This document shows positions 1 to 8,282 of a stretch of DNA of 33,636 bases, one piece after another (the stretch's first letter is position 1; each line of letters begins with the position of its first letter). A program made the position numbers and the translations under genes. Source of the stretch: Ralstonia pickettii. GTDB lineage: Bacteria > Pseudomonadota > Gammaproteobacteria > Burkholderiales > Burkholderiaceae. A model generated the notes under the pieces. The model did no database searches. It was not told the origin of the DNA and saw nothing but the letters and a program-made list of their open reading frames with translations. Where the stretch lies: the NCBI RefSeq assembly GCF_001699815.1, contig NZ_MCGB01000037.1, positions 1 to 33,636 on the forward strand. Reading direction: 5' to 3'.

Positions 1-454
1 CGTGCTCATCGTCGATGACCAGGAAGACGCCTGCGAGATGCTCCAGTTGCTGCTTGAAGACTACGGCGCCACCGTCACCGCCTACGGCACGGCGAAGGCC
101 ACGCTGGCGGCGTTACGCGCGGCGCCCGCCAACTCGTGGCCCGATGTGCTCGTCTCCGACATTGCGCTGGGCGACGACGAAGACGGCTACGCGCTGCTGC
201 GCAACGTGCGCCTGCTGGAGAGCGAACGCGACATGCCGCTCGATGCCCGCCTGCCTGCGGTTGCGCTCTCCGGCTATGACCGCCCGGAAGACCGCACGCG
301 CGCCCTGCTGGCAGGCTTCCAGCTGCACCTGGCCAAGCCGACCGAGCACGGCGAGCTGGTCACCGCCATCCTCAGCGTCATTCGTGCACGGCGTGCGCCG
401 GCGCATGAATCCCACGCATCCGTGTCCTTCCAATCAGCTCAGGAGTCTCCATAA
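1..454 (+). CDS. Response-regulator receiver domain, 5' end cut by the window
   Basis: This is a CheY-like phospho-acceptor domain of about 125 residues plus a short tail. Numbered from the GTG at position 2, it shows the acidic pair D5/D6 (LIVDDQED), the phospho-acceptor D53 (VLVSDIAL), S90 in the usual T/S position (AVALSGY) and the conserved lysine K112 (LAKPTEHG). The GTG is more likely an internal valine, because receiver domains normally have residues before LIVDD. The domain is therefore probably the C-terminal part of a longer protein, for example a hybrid sensor kinase or a CheB/CheR-PAS-kinase fusion, which is common for this domain type. No output domain follows D53; the protein ends in a polar tail. 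A signalling role is secure from the residues; the partner and signal cannot be seen. It lies directly before the unknown gene at 457, with a 2-base gap. Confidence 0.85.
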   Translation, partial: VLIVDDQEDACEMLQLLLEDYGATVTAYGTAKATLAALRAAPANSWPDVLVSDIALGDDEDGYALLRNVRLLESERDMPLDARLPAVALSGYDRPEDRTRALLAGFQLHLAKPTEHGELVTAILSVIRARRAPAHESHASVSFQSAQESP

Positions 455-456
455 GC

Positions 457-1017
457 ATGCTGGCCGATTTCGATCCTTCCGCCTCAACCCAGCAACTGCA
501 GGAACCGCAGACACCGCAGAAACAACCGCAGCAGACCACGTCGTACTTTGCCGGCGCCGACGCTGTGCGCCGCGCGGTGGAAATGGCACTGCCGCTCATC
601 ACGCAGGCGATGACGCGTCCACAGGAAGTGGGCGACAGCGGCTTCCTGCACATCGTGGTGATGGACCCGGCACGCTCGCCTGCGGAGTGTGCCTTCGACG
701 AGGCCATCCTCTACGAATACTCGGTGGGCGACCGCGCGCAATGGGATGCGGACTACGCCGCCTATGCGCGCGCCAAGGCACGGCTGGCCTGGCGGCACGG
801 CATGAGCACACATGCGCTGCAGGCGTTGCGCCCGCACGTGCTGCGTGCAGGCGACACCAACCTGTGGGGCAGCGCCGTGCTCGACGGCATCGTGGTAGGC
901 GTGAGCGGCGCGCTGCCGTTCTATGACGAAGCCTTTGCACATGTGGTGGCGGCATGCCTGCGCGCCATCGCCAAACAGGCCGCTGTCGCCACGGGCGGCA
1001 CGCTGCGGCTCGCCTGA
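457..1017 (+). CDS. Conserved-looking hypothetical protein, 186 aa
   Basis: I do not recognise this protein with certainty. The start ATG has AGGAG at 441-445. The N-terminal 30 residues are low-complexity and rich in Gln, Pro and Thr. The rest looks like a compact alpha/beta domain: a helix (residues about 33-52), a strand (HIVVMDP), a segment with acidic and aromatic residues (FDEAILYEYSVGDRAQWDADY), and a C-terminal GSAVLDGIVVGVSGALPFYDEAFAH stretch, here described in pieces. That last stretch resembles the glycine-rich end of GlcG/HbpS-like (DUF336) proteins, but the match is only impressionistic. There is no signal peptide and no membrane segment. The gene follows the receiver protein with a 2-base gap, so the two are probably co-transcribed and may work together. 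Confidence 0.7.
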   Translation: MLADFDPSASTQQLQEPQTPQKQPQQTTSYFAGADAVRRAVEMALPLITQAMTRPQEVGDSGFLHIVVMDPARSPAECAFDEAILYEYSVGDRAQWDADYAAYARAKARLAWRHGMSTHALQALRPHVLRAGDTNLWGSAVLDGIVVGVSGALPFYDEAFAHVVAACLRAIAKQAAVATGGTLRLA

Positions 1018-1037
1018 CCTGCCCCACTCTTCATGCG

Positions 1038-1080
1038 CGGCGCGTCAGGCGTGATGCCGTCGCCGCGCCGTTTCTCCTTG
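1038..1080 (+). terminator. Rho-independent-like terminator after the receiver/hypothetical unit
   Basis: Perfect 7-base arms CGGCGCG (1038-1044) and CGCGCCG (1064-1070) enclose a smaller GGC/GCC stem (1048-1050 with 1056-1058) and are followed at once by a T-rich run (TTTCTCCTT, 1071-1079). It lies 20 bases after the stop of the 457 gene. The T run is interrupted, so efficiency is uncertain. Confidence 0.4.
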
Positions 1081-1197
1081 CGCTCCACGTAAGAATTGCG
1101 CGGTCGCTTCGGCTGCGGCCTGCACCTGTCGCGTGACGCCATGGCGGCCCGCCGCGTGCACGGGTCACGCGCGACGTTCGCATCAACCTCCCGCAAA

Positions 1198-1215
1198 CGC
1201 TTGTCCGGACAAGCG
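1198..1215. promoter_or_regulatory. 18-bp perfect palindrome, candidate activator site
   Basis: CGCTTGTCCGGACAAGCG is a perfect inverted repeat with no spacer. It lies in the 349-base gap (1018-1366) before the glycan operon. Its centre is about 103 bases upstream of the transcription start predicted from the sigma-54-like site at 1284. That is the normal placement for an enhancer-binding-protein site (about -80 to -200). No T tract follows it, so it is unlikely to be a terminator. I did not find a second copy near the other sigma-54-like sites. Confidence 0.45.
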
Positions 1216-1283
1216 AGAGACGCTTCCCCGCATCGGCTCCGCACGCACCAGCGCGAAGCCCCGCCGCACAAGGTTGCACGCCA

Positions 1284-1299
1284 TGGCACGCCGGCTGCT
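1284..1299 (+). promoter_or_regulatory. Sigma-54-type -24/-12 promoter for the glycan operon
   Basis: The sequence TGGCACG-CCGG-CTGCT matches the sigma-54 consensus TGGCACG-N4-TTGCW at every -24 position and at four of five -12 positions, with exactly 10 bases between the GG and GC dinucleotides. The predicted start is about 1310, giving a 57-base leader to the ATG at 1367. The remainder of the 1018-1366 gap holds the terminator-like hairpin at 1038 and the palindrome at 1198; I see no other gene in it. Confidence 0.55.
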
Positions 1300-1366
1300 G
1301 TAGGTCTTCGCACGTGGCTTCCGAACACCTCACCACACAGGCCGCGGCCATAAGAGGAGAAACGAC

Positions 1367-2680
1367 ATGCGCATCGCCATGGTCAGTGAACACGCATCGC
1401 CACTTGCCGACCTGGGCGGTGTCGACTGCGGCGGACAGAACGTCTACGTGCGCGATGTCGCGCGCCAGCTTGCACGGCTGGGCCATCGTGTCGATGTCTT
1501 CACGCGCCGCGAGCGTCCGTGGGACCCGGAGGTGGTGCCGTTCGATAGCGGCTGCCGTGTCGTCCACGTGCCGGCCGGGCCGGCTGCCGTGCTGCCCAAG
1601 GAAGCGCTGCTGCCCCACATGCATGCCTTTGGCCGCCACCTGCTGAACCACTGCGCGCGCGCCCAGGCCAGCGGTGACGCCTACAACGTCATCCATGCCA
1701 ACTTCTTCATGTCGGGCCTGGCATCGCTGGCGGCGTCCACGCGGTTGAACCTGCCGCTGGTCATGACCTTCCACGCGCTGGGCCGCGTGCGCCGGTTGCA
1801 TCAGGGCAGCGCCGATGGTTTTCCCGATGCGCGATTCGCGATCGAAGAGACGCTGGTACAGCGTGCCGACCGCGTCATCGCGGAATGCCCGCAGGATCAG
1901 GCCGACCTGGAAACGCTCTACCGCGCCCGCCCTGAGCAGATCGACGTGGTGCCGTGCGGCTTTGACGCCGGAGAATTTGCGCCCATCGACCGCGCGCAAG
2001 CGCGACGCCGCCTGGGCGTGCCAGCCGATGCGTTTGTCGTGCTGCAACTGGGCCGCATGGTGGCGCGCAAGGGCGTGGACAACGTCATCGAGGCCATCGG
2101 TGAGCTGCCGGCCGACGCGCGCAAGCGCGTGCGCCTGTACGTGGTGGGCGGCAACACCGTCGTGCCGGACGTGGCCGCCACACCTGAGCTCGGCCGCCTG
2201 CAAGCCATTGCCGAGCGCGCCGGGGTGCACGCGCAGACGACCTTTGTCGGCAAGCGCGGCCGCGCCGATCTGCGCACCTGGTACAGCGCCTGTGATGTGT
2301 TCGTCAGCACGCCGTGGTACGAGCCGTTCGGCATCACGCCGGTGGAGGCCATGGCGTGCGGGCGCGCGGTGATCGGTGCGGACGTGGGCGGGATCCGCTC
2401 GACCGTGCGGCATGAGCGCACCGGCTTCCTCGTCCCGCCAAAAGACCCGCAAGCGCTGGCCGCACGGCTGCTGCAACTGATCCAGCAGCCCGAGCTGTGC
2501 CGCGAGCTGGGGCAGGCCGGGCTGGTGCGCGCCCGCATGCTCTACACGTGGCTGGGCGTGGCGGGGCAACTCGAGCGTGCGTACCTCAAGGCCATCGACA
2601 GCCACGCGCGCGCCGTGGGCCGCATGACCGATGCCGCGCCCAGCGCCAACGCTGCGGCGCTGGCAGGGCTCGCAGCCTGA
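1367..2680 (+). CDS. GT4-family glycosyltransferase (sucrose-phosphate-synthase-like)
   Basis: This is a 437-residue GT-B-fold retaining glycosyltransferase that moves a sugar from a nucleotide donor to an acceptor. The N-terminal acceptor domain carries the GGVDCGGQNVYVRD motif (residues about 17-30) typical of the sucrose-synthase/SPS-like branch. The C-terminal donor domain begins near VLQLGRMVARKGVDN and holds the E-x7-E motif (EPFGITPVE, about 320-328), followed by GGIRSTVRHERTGFLVPP. It has no signal peptide or membrane span, so it acts in the cytoplasm or at the membrane face. The start has AGGAG at 1352-1356. It is the first gene of a nine-gene operon and sits behind the sigma-54-like promoter at 1284. 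Donor and acceptor cannot be read from the sequence. Confidence 0.9.
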   Translation: MRIAMVSEHASPLADLGGVDCGGQNVYVRDVARQLARLGHRVDVFTRRERPWDPEVVPFDSGCRVVHVPAGPAAVLPKEALLPHMHAFGRHLLNHCARAQASGDAYNVIHANFFMSGLASLAASTRLNLPLVMTFHALGRVRRLHQGSADGFPDARFAIEETLVQRADRVIAECPQDQADLETLYRARPEQIDVVPCGFDAGEFAPIDRAQARRRLGVPADAFVVLQLGRMVARKGVDNVIEAIGELPADARKRVRLYVVGGNTVVPDVAATPELGRLQAIAERAGVHAQTTFVGKRGRADLRTWYSACDVFVSTPWYEPFGITPVEAMACGRAVIGADVGGIRSTVRHERTGFLVPPKDPQALAARLLQLIQQPELCRELGQAGLVRARMLYTWLGVAGQLERAYLKAIDSHARAVGRMTDAAPSANAAALAGLAA

Positions 2681-2716
2681 CCGGATTTCTTCCCACCCTT
2701 CCCTCTTCACGCCGCC

Positions 2717-3478
2717 ATGACCCAGACCGATTTGAACTCGAACCCCAACACCACACCCACGCTGCGCGACCAGGTCATCATCGTGACCGGCGCGGGGCGT
2801 GGGCTGGGCGCCGCCATCAGCCGCGTGCTCTCTGCCGAAGGGGCCACGGTGGTCGCCACCGACTACGATGCCGGCACCGCCGATCGCACCGCCGCCGAGC
2901 TGATCGCCGAGGGCAGCCAGTCGCACGCCATTGCGCTGGACGTGGGCGATGAAGCCGCCGTACGCAGCGCGCTCGATGAAGTGGTCGACCGCTTTGGCCG
3001 CGTGGATGCCGTCATCAACAACGCGGCCATCGATATCACGCTGCCCATCGACGAACTGAACGTCGAAGACTGGGACCGCGTGGTGCGCACCAACCTGCGC
3101 GGCCCGTTCCTGCTGGCCAAGCACGCCAGCGTGCTGATGCGCAAGCGCGCGAGCGGCGCCATCGTCAACATCGCGTCCACCGCATCGCGCCGCGCGTGGC
3201 CGAATGCGTCGGTCTACCACGCCACCAAGTGGGGGCTGCTGGGGCTGTCGCATGCGCTGCATGCCGAGCTGCGCCCGCACGGCATCAAGGTCTCTGCGGT
3301 GATTGCCGGCGGCATGCGCACGCCGTTCCTGCTCGACCGCTTTCCCGATATCGATGTGAGCAACCTGCAGGACCCGGCCAACGTGGCCGCCGCCGTGCGC
3401 TTCGTGCTGCTGCAACCACCCGAGACGGTCATCCCGGAAGTGATGGTGCTGCCGATGCGGGAGACGTCATGGCCGTGA
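2717..3478 (+). CDS. Short-chain dehydrogenase/reductase, glycan operon
   Basis: This is a classical SDR of 253 residues that uses NAD(P). The Rossmann motif TGAGRGLG is at residues 24-31, NNAA follows in strand 4, and the catalytic set includes the serine of NIAST, Y167 and K171 (YHATK). The first 15 residues are a polar extension rich in Asn and Thr. The family oxidises or reduces alcohols, ketones or sugar carbons. In this operon a role in modifying a sugar nucleotide or a finished glycan is likely but not shown. It starts 36 bases after the GT4 gene. Its 3' end overlaps the start of the phosphatase gene by 10 bases, which argues for coupled translation. Confidence 0.88.
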   Translation: MTQTDLNSNPNTTPTLRDQVIIVTGAGRGLGAAISRVLSAEGATVVATDYDAGTADRTAAELIAEGSQSHAIALDVGDEAAVRSALDEVVDRFGRVDAVINNAAIDITLPIDELNVEDWDRVVRTNLRGPFLLAKHASVLMRKRASGAIVNIASTASRRAWPNASVYHATKWGLLGLSHALHAELRPHGIKVSAVIAGGMRTPFLLDRFPDIDVSNLQDPANVAAAVRFVLLQPPETVIPEVMVLPMRETSWP

Positions 3479-4146
3479 TGTGCGGGCCCTTGCAGGCGCG
3501 GCCGAGCCCGGCCGTCTTTCTCGACAAGGACGGCACGCTGCTGGAAGACGTGCCCTACAACGTCGACCCCGCGCGCATTGCCTTGGCCCCCGGCGCCGGC
3601 GACGGCTTGCGGCTGCTGGCCGCCACCGGCTTGCCGCTCATCGTGGTGAGCAATCAACCGGGTGTCGCGCTGGGCTACTTTCCCGAGCATGCGCTGGACG
3701 GCGTGGCGCAGCGGCTCGGCGAGCTGTTTGCGCTGCACGGCGCCACGCTGGGCGGCTTCTACTTCTGCCCGCATGCGCCGGCCGCTGACGGCAGCCTCCA
3801 TTGCGCCTGCCGCAAGCCCGGCGATGGCATGTTGCGCCAAGCCGCCGCCGCGCACGGCCTCGCGCTGGAAGGTTCGTGGATGATCGGCGACATCCTCAAC
3901 GATGTCGAAGCGGGCCGCCGCGCGGGCTGCCAGACCATCCTCATCGCCAACGGCAACGAAACCCGGTGGCAGCCGGGGCCCCTGCGCGTGCCGGACTATA
4001 TCGTCGGCCGCTTTGACGAGGCTGCCGCCATCGTGATTGCGCAGCAGGCGCGGCACCTTACGCACGTTTCGTACGTATCGCCAGCGTCGCCCGCACCGGC
4101 CGCTTCGTCCGCAGCGTCCGCGCAGCACCTGAGGGCGGTTGCATGA
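3469..4146 (+). CDS. HAD-IIIA phosphatase, GmhB-like (heptose bisphosphate phosphatase family)
   Basis: This is a 225-residue HAD phosphatase. The nucleophile motif FLDKDGTLL is at 17-25 (D19, D21), SNQPG at 61-65 and the acidic GDILND motif near 140. It carries the zinc set of the GmhB/HisB-N group: C100, H102, C112, C114 before RKP. GmhB removes the 7-phosphate of D-glycero-D-manno-heptose 1,7-bisphosphate on the way to ADP-heptose. With two GT9 heptosyltransferase-like genes in the same operon, that role is plausible here too. The last 35 residues are a low-complexity Ala/Ser/Pro tail. The ATG at 3469 is chosen because GGGAG lies 5 bases before it; an ATG at 3478 is the alternative. gmhA and hldE partners are absent here, so the sugar supply would come from elsewhere. 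Confidence 0.85.
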   Translation: MAVMCGPLQARPSPAVFLDKDGTLLEDVPYNVDPARIALAPGAGDGLRLLAATGLPLIVVSNQPGVALGYFPEHALDGVAQRLGELFALHGATLGGFYFCPHAPAADGSLHCACRKPGDGMLRQAAAAHGLALEGSWMIGDILNDVEAGRRAGCQTILIANGNETRWQPGPLRVPDYIVGRFDEAAAIVIAQQARHLTHVSYVSPASPAPAASSAASAQHLRAVA

Positions 4147-5354
4147 TCGCAGCTGGCATTCCCGAGCGCCGCGCGGTGTGGGCCAACGCGAGCCGCATTC
4201 TGTGCGTGCGGCCGGACAACCTGGGTGACGTGGTGATGACCACGCCGGCCTTTCACGCGCTCAAGGCCGACGAGCGCGCCCGCAGCGCGAGTCGTCATCT
4301 CACGTTGCTGACCTCGCGCTCGGGGGCCACGGCGGCGCCACACCTGTCCGACATCGACGACGTGATCGTCTGCGATGTGCCATGGGCCAAGCACGCCAAC
4401 ACGGCAGACGCCGAGCAGACCCGCGCGCTGGTCGACACCCTGCGCGACGGCGCATTCGACGCGGCGGTCATCTTTACCGTACACACGCAGAACCCGTTGC
4501 CGGCCGCCATGCTGTGCTTCCTGGCGGCCATTCCGCTGCGCCTTGCGCACTGCCGAGAGAACCCGTACGCGCTGTTGTCCGACTGGATTGCCGACCCCGA
4601 TGCACGTATTACCGCCACTGCGCCCGGCGACGTACGCCACGAGGTGCGCCGCCAGCTGGACCTCGTGCAGCACGTGACCGACGAGGCCGCACATCTGCCG
4701 CATCGGCTGCGCTTCGACGTCCGCCCGGCTGACCGCGACGCCGTGCGCGCCAAGCTGGCCGAGCGAGGCGTCACTACGGATACCCCGTGGATCGTGCTGC
4801 ATCCGGGCGCGACCGCCGCGTCGCGGCGCTATCCGCCCGATCGCTTCGCGCACATCGCGTGCACGCTCGCAAACCGCTATGGGTGTCCGGTGCTGGTGAC
4901 CGGCGCGCCGGCCGAAGCGGAACTGGTGCAGCAAGTGTGCCTGCCCGGACTGATCGCGGGGCAGCGCGTGCTGAACCTGGCCGGAGCGCTCACGCTGGGG
5001 GAACTGGCGGCGCTCATTGAAGGTGCGGCGCTGCTGGTGTCCAACAACAGCGGCCCTGTGCATCTGGCGGCGGCCACGCAAACACCGGTGGTCGATCTCT
5101 ACGCGCTGACGAATCCCCAGCACACGCCGTGGGCCGTGCCGCACGCGGTGCTCTCGCATCAGGTGCCGTGTCGCTATTGCTACCGCAGCGTGTGCCCGCT
5201 CGGCCATCAGGCGTGTCTGACCGGCGTGACGGAAGAGGAAGTCGTCGCGGCGGCGCACCCGTTATGGCAGTCGTCGCGCGTGGCGCGGGCGTTGTGGCCC
5301 GCACCCGCTGCCGCTGCGCTAGCGGCGTCGAACGCGCCGACGCCGGTCGCTTGA
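4143..5354 (+). CDS. GT9-family glycosyltransferase (heptosyltransferase-like), first copy
   Basis: This is a 403-residue GT-B enzyme of the ADP-heptose:LPS heptosyltransferase family. Signatures are the N-terminal RILCVRPDNLGDVVMTTPA, the central HPGATAASRRYPPDRFA and the donor-site SNNSGPVHLAAA. Near the C-terminus it has the cysteine pattern CRYCYRSVCPLGHQAC seen in WaaF-like proteins. Its start overlaps the phosphatase stop as ATGA. A second, diverged GT9 gene lies in the same operon (8279). Family membership is firm. Transfer of heptose is an inference supported by the GmhB-like neighbour, and the acceptor is unknown. Confidence 0.9.
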   Translation: MIAAGIPERRAVWANASRILCVRPDNLGDVVMTTPAFHALKADERARSASRHLTLLTSRSGATAAPHLSDIDDVIVCDVPWAKHANTADAEQTRALVDTLRDGAFDAAVIFTVHTQNPLPAAMLCFLAAIPLRLAHCRENPYALLSDWIADPDARITATAPGDVRHEVRRQLDLVQHVTDEAAHLPHRLRFDVRPADRDAVRAKLAERGVTTDTPWIVLHPGATAASRRYPPDRFAHIACTLANRYGCPVLVTGAPAEAELVQQVCLPGLIAGQRVLNLAGALTLGELAALIEGAALLVSNNSGPVHLAAATQTPVVDLYALTNPQHTPWAVPHAVLSHQVPCRYCYRSVCPLGHQACLTGVTEEEVVAAAHPLWQSSRVARALWPAPAAAALAASNAPTPVA

Positions 5355-5406
5355 GTTTGCCCATGACCCTGACCTGTACTGACTGAACCGATTGATGGAG
5401 CCTCGC

Positions 5407-7233
5407 ATGGAAGCCAAACCGCTCTACACCCTCGGCATCAACGCGGCGTATCACGACTCTTCCGCCACGCTGGTGCGTGACGGTGTGGTGATTGCCGCCG
5501 CTGAAGACGAACGCTTCACGCACGTCAAGCACGCCAAGCGGCCGGTGCCGTTTGCCACCTGGCAGTTGCCGTATCACGCCATCGATTACTGCCTGGCCGA
5601 GGCCGGCATCGACCTGGCGCGCGTGGACCAGGTCGCCTACTCGCTCGACCCGGCCTTGCTGACCGACCTGCAGGCGCAGACGCATATCGCGCTGCCACTG
5701 CAGCCGTCGGCGCAAATGGATCTGCCGCCCGGCGCCGCGCCGTGGGATCCGCTGTTTCTGTCGTACGTGCTGAACGCCCCGCGCCAGCTGGCCGACGGCG
5801 CGCCGCATCATCTGCGGGCGCGCTTCGCCAACGTGAAGCACACCGGGCCGTTCCGCTGGTCTTTTGTCGAGCACCACCTGGCGCACGAGGCCAGCGCATT
5901 CTTGGCGGCGCCCTACGACGACTGTGCCGTGCTCACGATGGACGGACGCGGCGAGCGCGCGACCACGTCCTACGGCCTCTTCCGCAACGGCGAATACACA
6001 CGCCTGCAGCAGGTGGACCTGCCACACTCCCTCGGCCTGCTCTATGAAGAGGTGACGGACTACCTGGGCTTTCTGCGTTCGTCGGACGAATACAAAGTGA
6101 TGGCGCTGGCGTCGTACGGAGCGCCCCGCTATGTCGACGCATTCCACGAGATGGTGCGGGTCGAGACCGACGGCCGCTACACCGTGGCCCCTTTGCGGCT
6201 GGAAGAACGTTTCGGCCCGCCGCGACAGCGTGGCGGCCCGATGGAACCGCGCCACTTTGACATTGCGCGTTCGCTCCAGCAGGTACTGGAAGAGACGGTG
6301 CTGACGATGAGCCAGTGGCTGCATCAGGCCACCGGCGCAAGCAATCTGGCCATGGCCGGCGGCGTGGCGCTCAACTGCGTAATGAACGCGCGCATCCGCG
6401 ACCGCGGCCCGTTCGAAAACGTCTGGGTGCAGCCGGCAGCCAGCGATGCCGGCACGTCGCTCGGTGCCGCGCTGTGGACGGATTACCAAACGCGCGGCAA
6501 CAAACAGCGCCTGTGGAAAATGGACCACGCCTATCTCGGCCCGTCGTATGCCGATGAAGAGATCGAGCAGTTCCTCGCGTGGTCAAAGCTGCCGTTCGAG
6601 CGCCTGGACAACATCGCCGAGCAGACCGCCGAGCTGCTGGCGCAGGGCCAGGTGATCGGCTGGTTCCAGGGGCGCATGGAGTTCGGCCCGCGCGCGCTGG
6701 GTGCGCGGTCCATCCTCGCCTCGCCCATCCCCGCCGACATGCAAGCGCGGCTGAACGAGATCAAGGACCGCGAGGACTTCCGCCCCGTCGCTCCAGTGGT
6801 GATGGAAGAACACGCCGCTGACTGGTTTGTCAGTGCGCAGGCCGCGCCGTTCATGCTGTTCATCTTCGATGTGCGGGAAGACCGCGCCACGCAGATCCCG
6901 GCCGTGCGCCACGTTGATGGCACCGCGCGCGTGCAGACCGTCAACCGGCGCCAGCATCCGCTGTACTACGACCTGCTGGCGGCGTTCGAGCGGCGCACCG
7001 GCGTGCCGATCCTGGTGAACACGTCGTTCAATACGCGCGGCGAGCCCATGGTCTGCAGCCCCCGCGATGCGGTGGAATCGTTCTGGACATCGCCGCTCGA
7101 CGCGCTGGTGATCGGGCCGTTCCTGCTGCGCAAGACGGCCCTGCGCCCGGAGCAATCGCAGACCCAGGAAAACGGCGCCGTACGCAATGTCGACGGGTTG
7201 CGGCGCGTGCCCGGCCTAGCGGGGGTCGCATGA
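5407..7233 (+). CDS. NodU/CmcH-family O-carbamoyltransferase
   Basis: This 608-residue protein has the full two-domain build of the family. The N-terminal ASKHA-type domain starts with GINAAYHDSSATLVRDG and holds the metal-binding HHLAH motif (about 156-160) and DGRGE. The C-terminal domain has GRMEFGPRALGARSILA and NTSFNTRGEPMV. The family makes carbamoyl-adenylate from carbamoyl phosphate and ATP and passes the carbamoyl group to a hydroxyl, as on Nod factors, cephamycin and aminoglycosides. In this operon the acceptor is most likely a sugar hydroxyl of the glycan. I choose the ATG at 5407 because GGAG is 6 bases before it and the GINAAYHD motif follows closely; TTG 5392 and ATG 5395 lack such a site. 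It lies 52 bases after the GT9 gene. Confidence 0.93.
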   Translation: MEAKPLYTLGINAAYHDSSATLVRDGVVIAAAEDERFTHVKHAKRPVPFATWQLPYHAIDYCLAEAGIDLARVDQVAYSLDPALLTDLQAQTHIALPLQPSAQMDLPPGAAPWDPLFLSYVLNAPRQLADGAPHHLRARFANVKHTGPFRWSFVEHHLAHEASAFLAAPYDDCAVLTMDGRGERATTSYGLFRNGEYTRLQQVDLPHSLGLLYEEVTDYLGFLRSSDEYKVMALASYGAPRYVDAFHEMVRVETDGRYTVAPLRLEERFGPPRQRGGPMEPRHFDIARSLQQVLEETVLTMSQWLHQATGASNLAMAGGVALNCVMNARIRDRGPFENVWVQPAASDAGTSLGAALWTDYQTRGNKQRLWKMDHAYLGPSYADEEIEQFLAWSKLPFERLDNIAEQTAELLAQGQVIGWFQGRMEFGPRALGARSILASPIPADMQARLNEIKDREDFRPVAPVVMEEHAADWFVSAQAAPFMLFIFDVREDRATQIPAVRHVDGTARVQTVNRRQHPLYYDLLAAFERRTGVPILVNTSFNTRGEPMVCSPRDAVESFWTSPLDALVIGPFLLRKTALRPEQSQTQENGAVRNVDGLRRVPGLAGVA

Positions 7234-8282
7234 ACCAGCCGATGCCGTTTGACGTGTCGTCGGTGACCCCCGTGCAAGGGGCGCCGGCCATGTCCGTCGT
7301 GATTGCGACATGGCGACGGCCGCAGATGCTGCAACGCTGCCTTGACGGCCTGCGGGCGCAGACGTTCGACGCGCGCCGCGTGGAACTGGTCGTCGCAGAC
7401 GACGGCCCGGACGACGCCACCCGCGCGGTCGTGGACGGCTTTGCCGCAGCGTCCCCCGGCTGGCGCGTGCAGTACGTGCCTGTGCGCGAAACGCAGGGCC
7501 CCGCCGCCGCACGCAACCGCGGCTGGCGCGCCGCCACCGGTCACATCGTCGCCTTCACCGACGACGACACCATTCCGGCGCCCACGTGGCTCGCGGAAGG
7601 CTGGCGCATCATGACCACTGCCGAGGGCGCCAGTGGCCCTGAGAGCGACCAGCCGCCCGACGCCGCCACCGGCGCAGTCCGCATGCCATTGCCCGAGCGT
7701 CCGACGGACTACGAGCGCGATGCCAGCGGCCTCACCCGAGCCGAATTCGTCACCGCCAACTGTTTTGTACGGCGCGCGGTGCTGGAGCGCGTCGGCGGCT
7801 TTGACGAGCGTTTCCGGCTCGCGTGGCGGGAAGATTCCGACCTGCAGTTCCGCATTCTCGATGCAGGCGGGCGCATCGTGCAGGCGCCGCGCGCCTTGAT
7901 GCACCACCCGGTGCGGCCGGCGCCTTGGGGGGTGAGCGTGTCGCAGCAGCGCAAGGTGTTTTACGACGCGCTGCTCTACAAGAAGCACCCCACGCTCTAC
8001 CGCACGCGCATCCGGCCGGTGCCGCCGTGGCATTACTACGGCGTGGGGGCTGCCGTGGTGGTTGCAGTGGCCGCGCTGGCCGCGCACCTGCCCTGGGTGG
8101 CCGCTGCGGCCGCTGTGGTGTGGCTGGCACTCACGCTGCGCTTCACCGCCATGCGGCTGCGGGGCACCGCACACACCGCGCGGCATGTGCTGGAAATGTT
8201 TTGGACGTCCATCGCCATCCCGCCGCTCGCGCTGTACTGGCGCTTGCGCGGTGCGTGGCATTTCCGGGTCTGGTTCCTATGA
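7230..8282 (+). CDS. GT2-family glycosyltransferase with C-terminal membrane segment
   Basis: This is a 350-residue GT-A enzyme. The N-terminal strand reads SVVIATWRRPQMLQRCL; the metal/nucleotide-binding acidic cluster FTDDDT is at about 109-114, and the acceptor-side motif WREDSDLQFRIL follows. After about residue 268 there is a hydrophobic Ala/Val-rich stretch (HYYGVGAAVVVAVAALAAHL and more), consistent with one or two membrane spans, then an amphipathic end. The enzyme is therefore probably anchored to the inner membrane with its catalytic domain in the cytoplasm. It overlaps the carbamoyltransferase stop as ATGA and the next GT9 gene as ATGA. Substrates are unknown. Confidence 0.88.
   Translation: MNQPMPFDVSSVTPVQGAPAMSVVIATWRRPQMLQRCLDGLRAQTFDARRVELVVADDGPDDATRAVVDGFAAASPGWRVQYVPVRETQGPAAARNRGWRAATGHIVAFTDDDTIPAPTWLAEGWRIMTTAEGASGPESDQPPDAATGAVRMPLPERPTDYERDASGLTRAEFVTANCFVRRAVLERVGGFDERFRLAWREDSDLQFRILDAGGRIVQAPRALMHHPVRPAPWGVSVSQQRKVFYDALLYKKHPTLYRTRIRPVPPWHYYGVGAAVVVAVAALAAHLPWVAAAAAVVWLALTLRFTAMRLRGTAHTARHVLEMFWTSIAIPPLALYWRLRGAWHFRVWFL

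Noticed and set aside
1031..3415. Very long open frame (794 codons) on the minus strand opposite the GT4 and SDR genes
   Set aside because: It is antisense to two genes with clear family motifs, has His/Arg/Gln-rich composition without domains, and is the usual shadow of high third-position GC. Similar frames at 3996-5258, 5014-6528, 6966-8261, 17363-18883 and 24203-25546 were rejected for the same reason.
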